DNA of 15,161 bases from an uncultured Eubacteriales bacterium (GTDB lineage Bacteria; Bacillota; Clostridia; Oscillospirales; Ruminococcaceae): positions 1 through 15,161 of the forward strand of contig CAUHFD010000045.1 of assembly GCA_959605275.1 (NCBI GenBank). Direction: 5' to 3'. How positions within the stretch are numbered: position 1 is the stretch's first letter; the number at the start of each line of letters is the position of its first letter. A model generated the notes under the pieces. That model did not search any database. It saw nothing but the letters and a program-made list of their open reading frames with translations, and had not been told where the DNA came from. Below are positions 14,942-15,161 of the stretch, piece by piece. The translations under genes and the position numbers were made by a program.

Positions 14942-15161
14942 TCAAATAAATTCATCCGTGGTATTTTCCCCGCCCCCATACACCACATTTTGATCCGAAT
15001 CCGCGCGGGTTGTTTGCGCGTCTTTTGACGGCTGTTCATTTTCTTGCGCTTGCGCGGCGGCACGCGCATCAAAGCGTTTGATATCATCTTCAACCTGATG
15101 CAGCAGCGTGGCAATATGTGCGCCGTGGGCCATGGAATGATCGGCAATGAACTGGAGCTCA
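14942..15161 (-). CDS. rbfA: Ribosome-binding factor A, C-terminal part (runs off the window)
   Basis: The minus-strand frame enters at the window edge and reads ELQFIADHSMAHGAHIATLL before a charged, low-complexity tail ending in DEFI and a TGA stop. This matches the last strand and helix of RbfA (pattern L-F-x-x-D-x-S-x-x-x-x-x-H-I). RbfA is a KH-fold factor that binds the 30S subunit and matures the 16S rRNA 5' helix. The tail of about 45 residues, rich in Ala, Gln, Glu and Asp, is longer than usual. The gene order rbfA-nrnA-truB supports the call. The start lies outside the window. Confidence 0.75.
   Translation of the reverse strand, partial: ELQFIADHSMAHGAHIATLLHQVEDDIKRFDARAAAQAQENEQPSKDAQTTRADSDQNVVYGGGENTTDEFI

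Overview
The window looks like the chromosome of a Bacillota (Clostridia-type) bacterium carrying an integrated mobile element with phage-defence cargo. The assignment rests on the minus-strand order rbfA, nrnA-type DHH phosphatase, truB, which is the usual Gram-positive arrangement downstream of infB. It also rests on strong AGGAGG-type ribosome binding sites and a large serine recombinase with a DUF4368-like C-terminus. Genus cannot be read from the sequence. The housekeeping part (about 12.2-15.2 kb) is clearly more GC-rich than the cargo (roughly 25-45% GC in the lines I counted).

Layout. (1) 1-856 has no convincing protein gene. It holds a consensus-like promoter overlapped by a LexA-box-like sequence, a hairpin terminator at 350-379, two further strong hairpins and a bidirectional terminator at 603-651, then the promoter and operator region of the next operon. 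A structured non-coding RNA is possible. (2) 857-2469 is a type IV toxin-antitoxin pair, abiEi-abiEii, with a 4-nt start/stop overlap. An ordered array of forward and inverted operator-like repeats is laid over its promoter. (3) 2519-9357 is a compact defence operon: a 52-aa small protein, a 1097-aa PLD-like nuclease/SNF2-type helicase fusion, and a 1126-aa Eco57I-like adenine methyltransferase with a C-terminal target-recognition region, overlapping the helicase gene by 14 nt. Together they look like a type ISP-style or DISARM-related restriction-modification machine split over two polypeptides. (4) 9396 to about 9655 is a membrane-anchored small protein cut off in mid-domain. At about 9655 it runs directly into the headless C-terminal half of a ParB-like gene. 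This marks an illegitimate recombination or insertion junction between the defence cargo and the backbone of an integrative element. (5) 9655-12163 is the terminal part of that element: parB remnant, an 81-aa accessory protein and the large serine recombinase. (6) From 12163 rightwards is ordinary chromosome on the minus strand: tRNA-Pro(CGG) with a perfect-consensus promoter and its own terminator, then truB, a DHH/DHHA1 phosphoesterase (nrnA-like) with an unusual internal insertion, and the C-terminal part of rbfA.

How the genes may work together. The serine recombinase would move the element. The methyltransferase would mark self DNA while the helicase/PLD protein attacks unmarked DNA. AbiE would give a second, growth-arresting layer and also stabilise the island. 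The AT-rich patch that coincides with the methyltransferase target-recognition region suggests that specificity has been exchanged by recombination.
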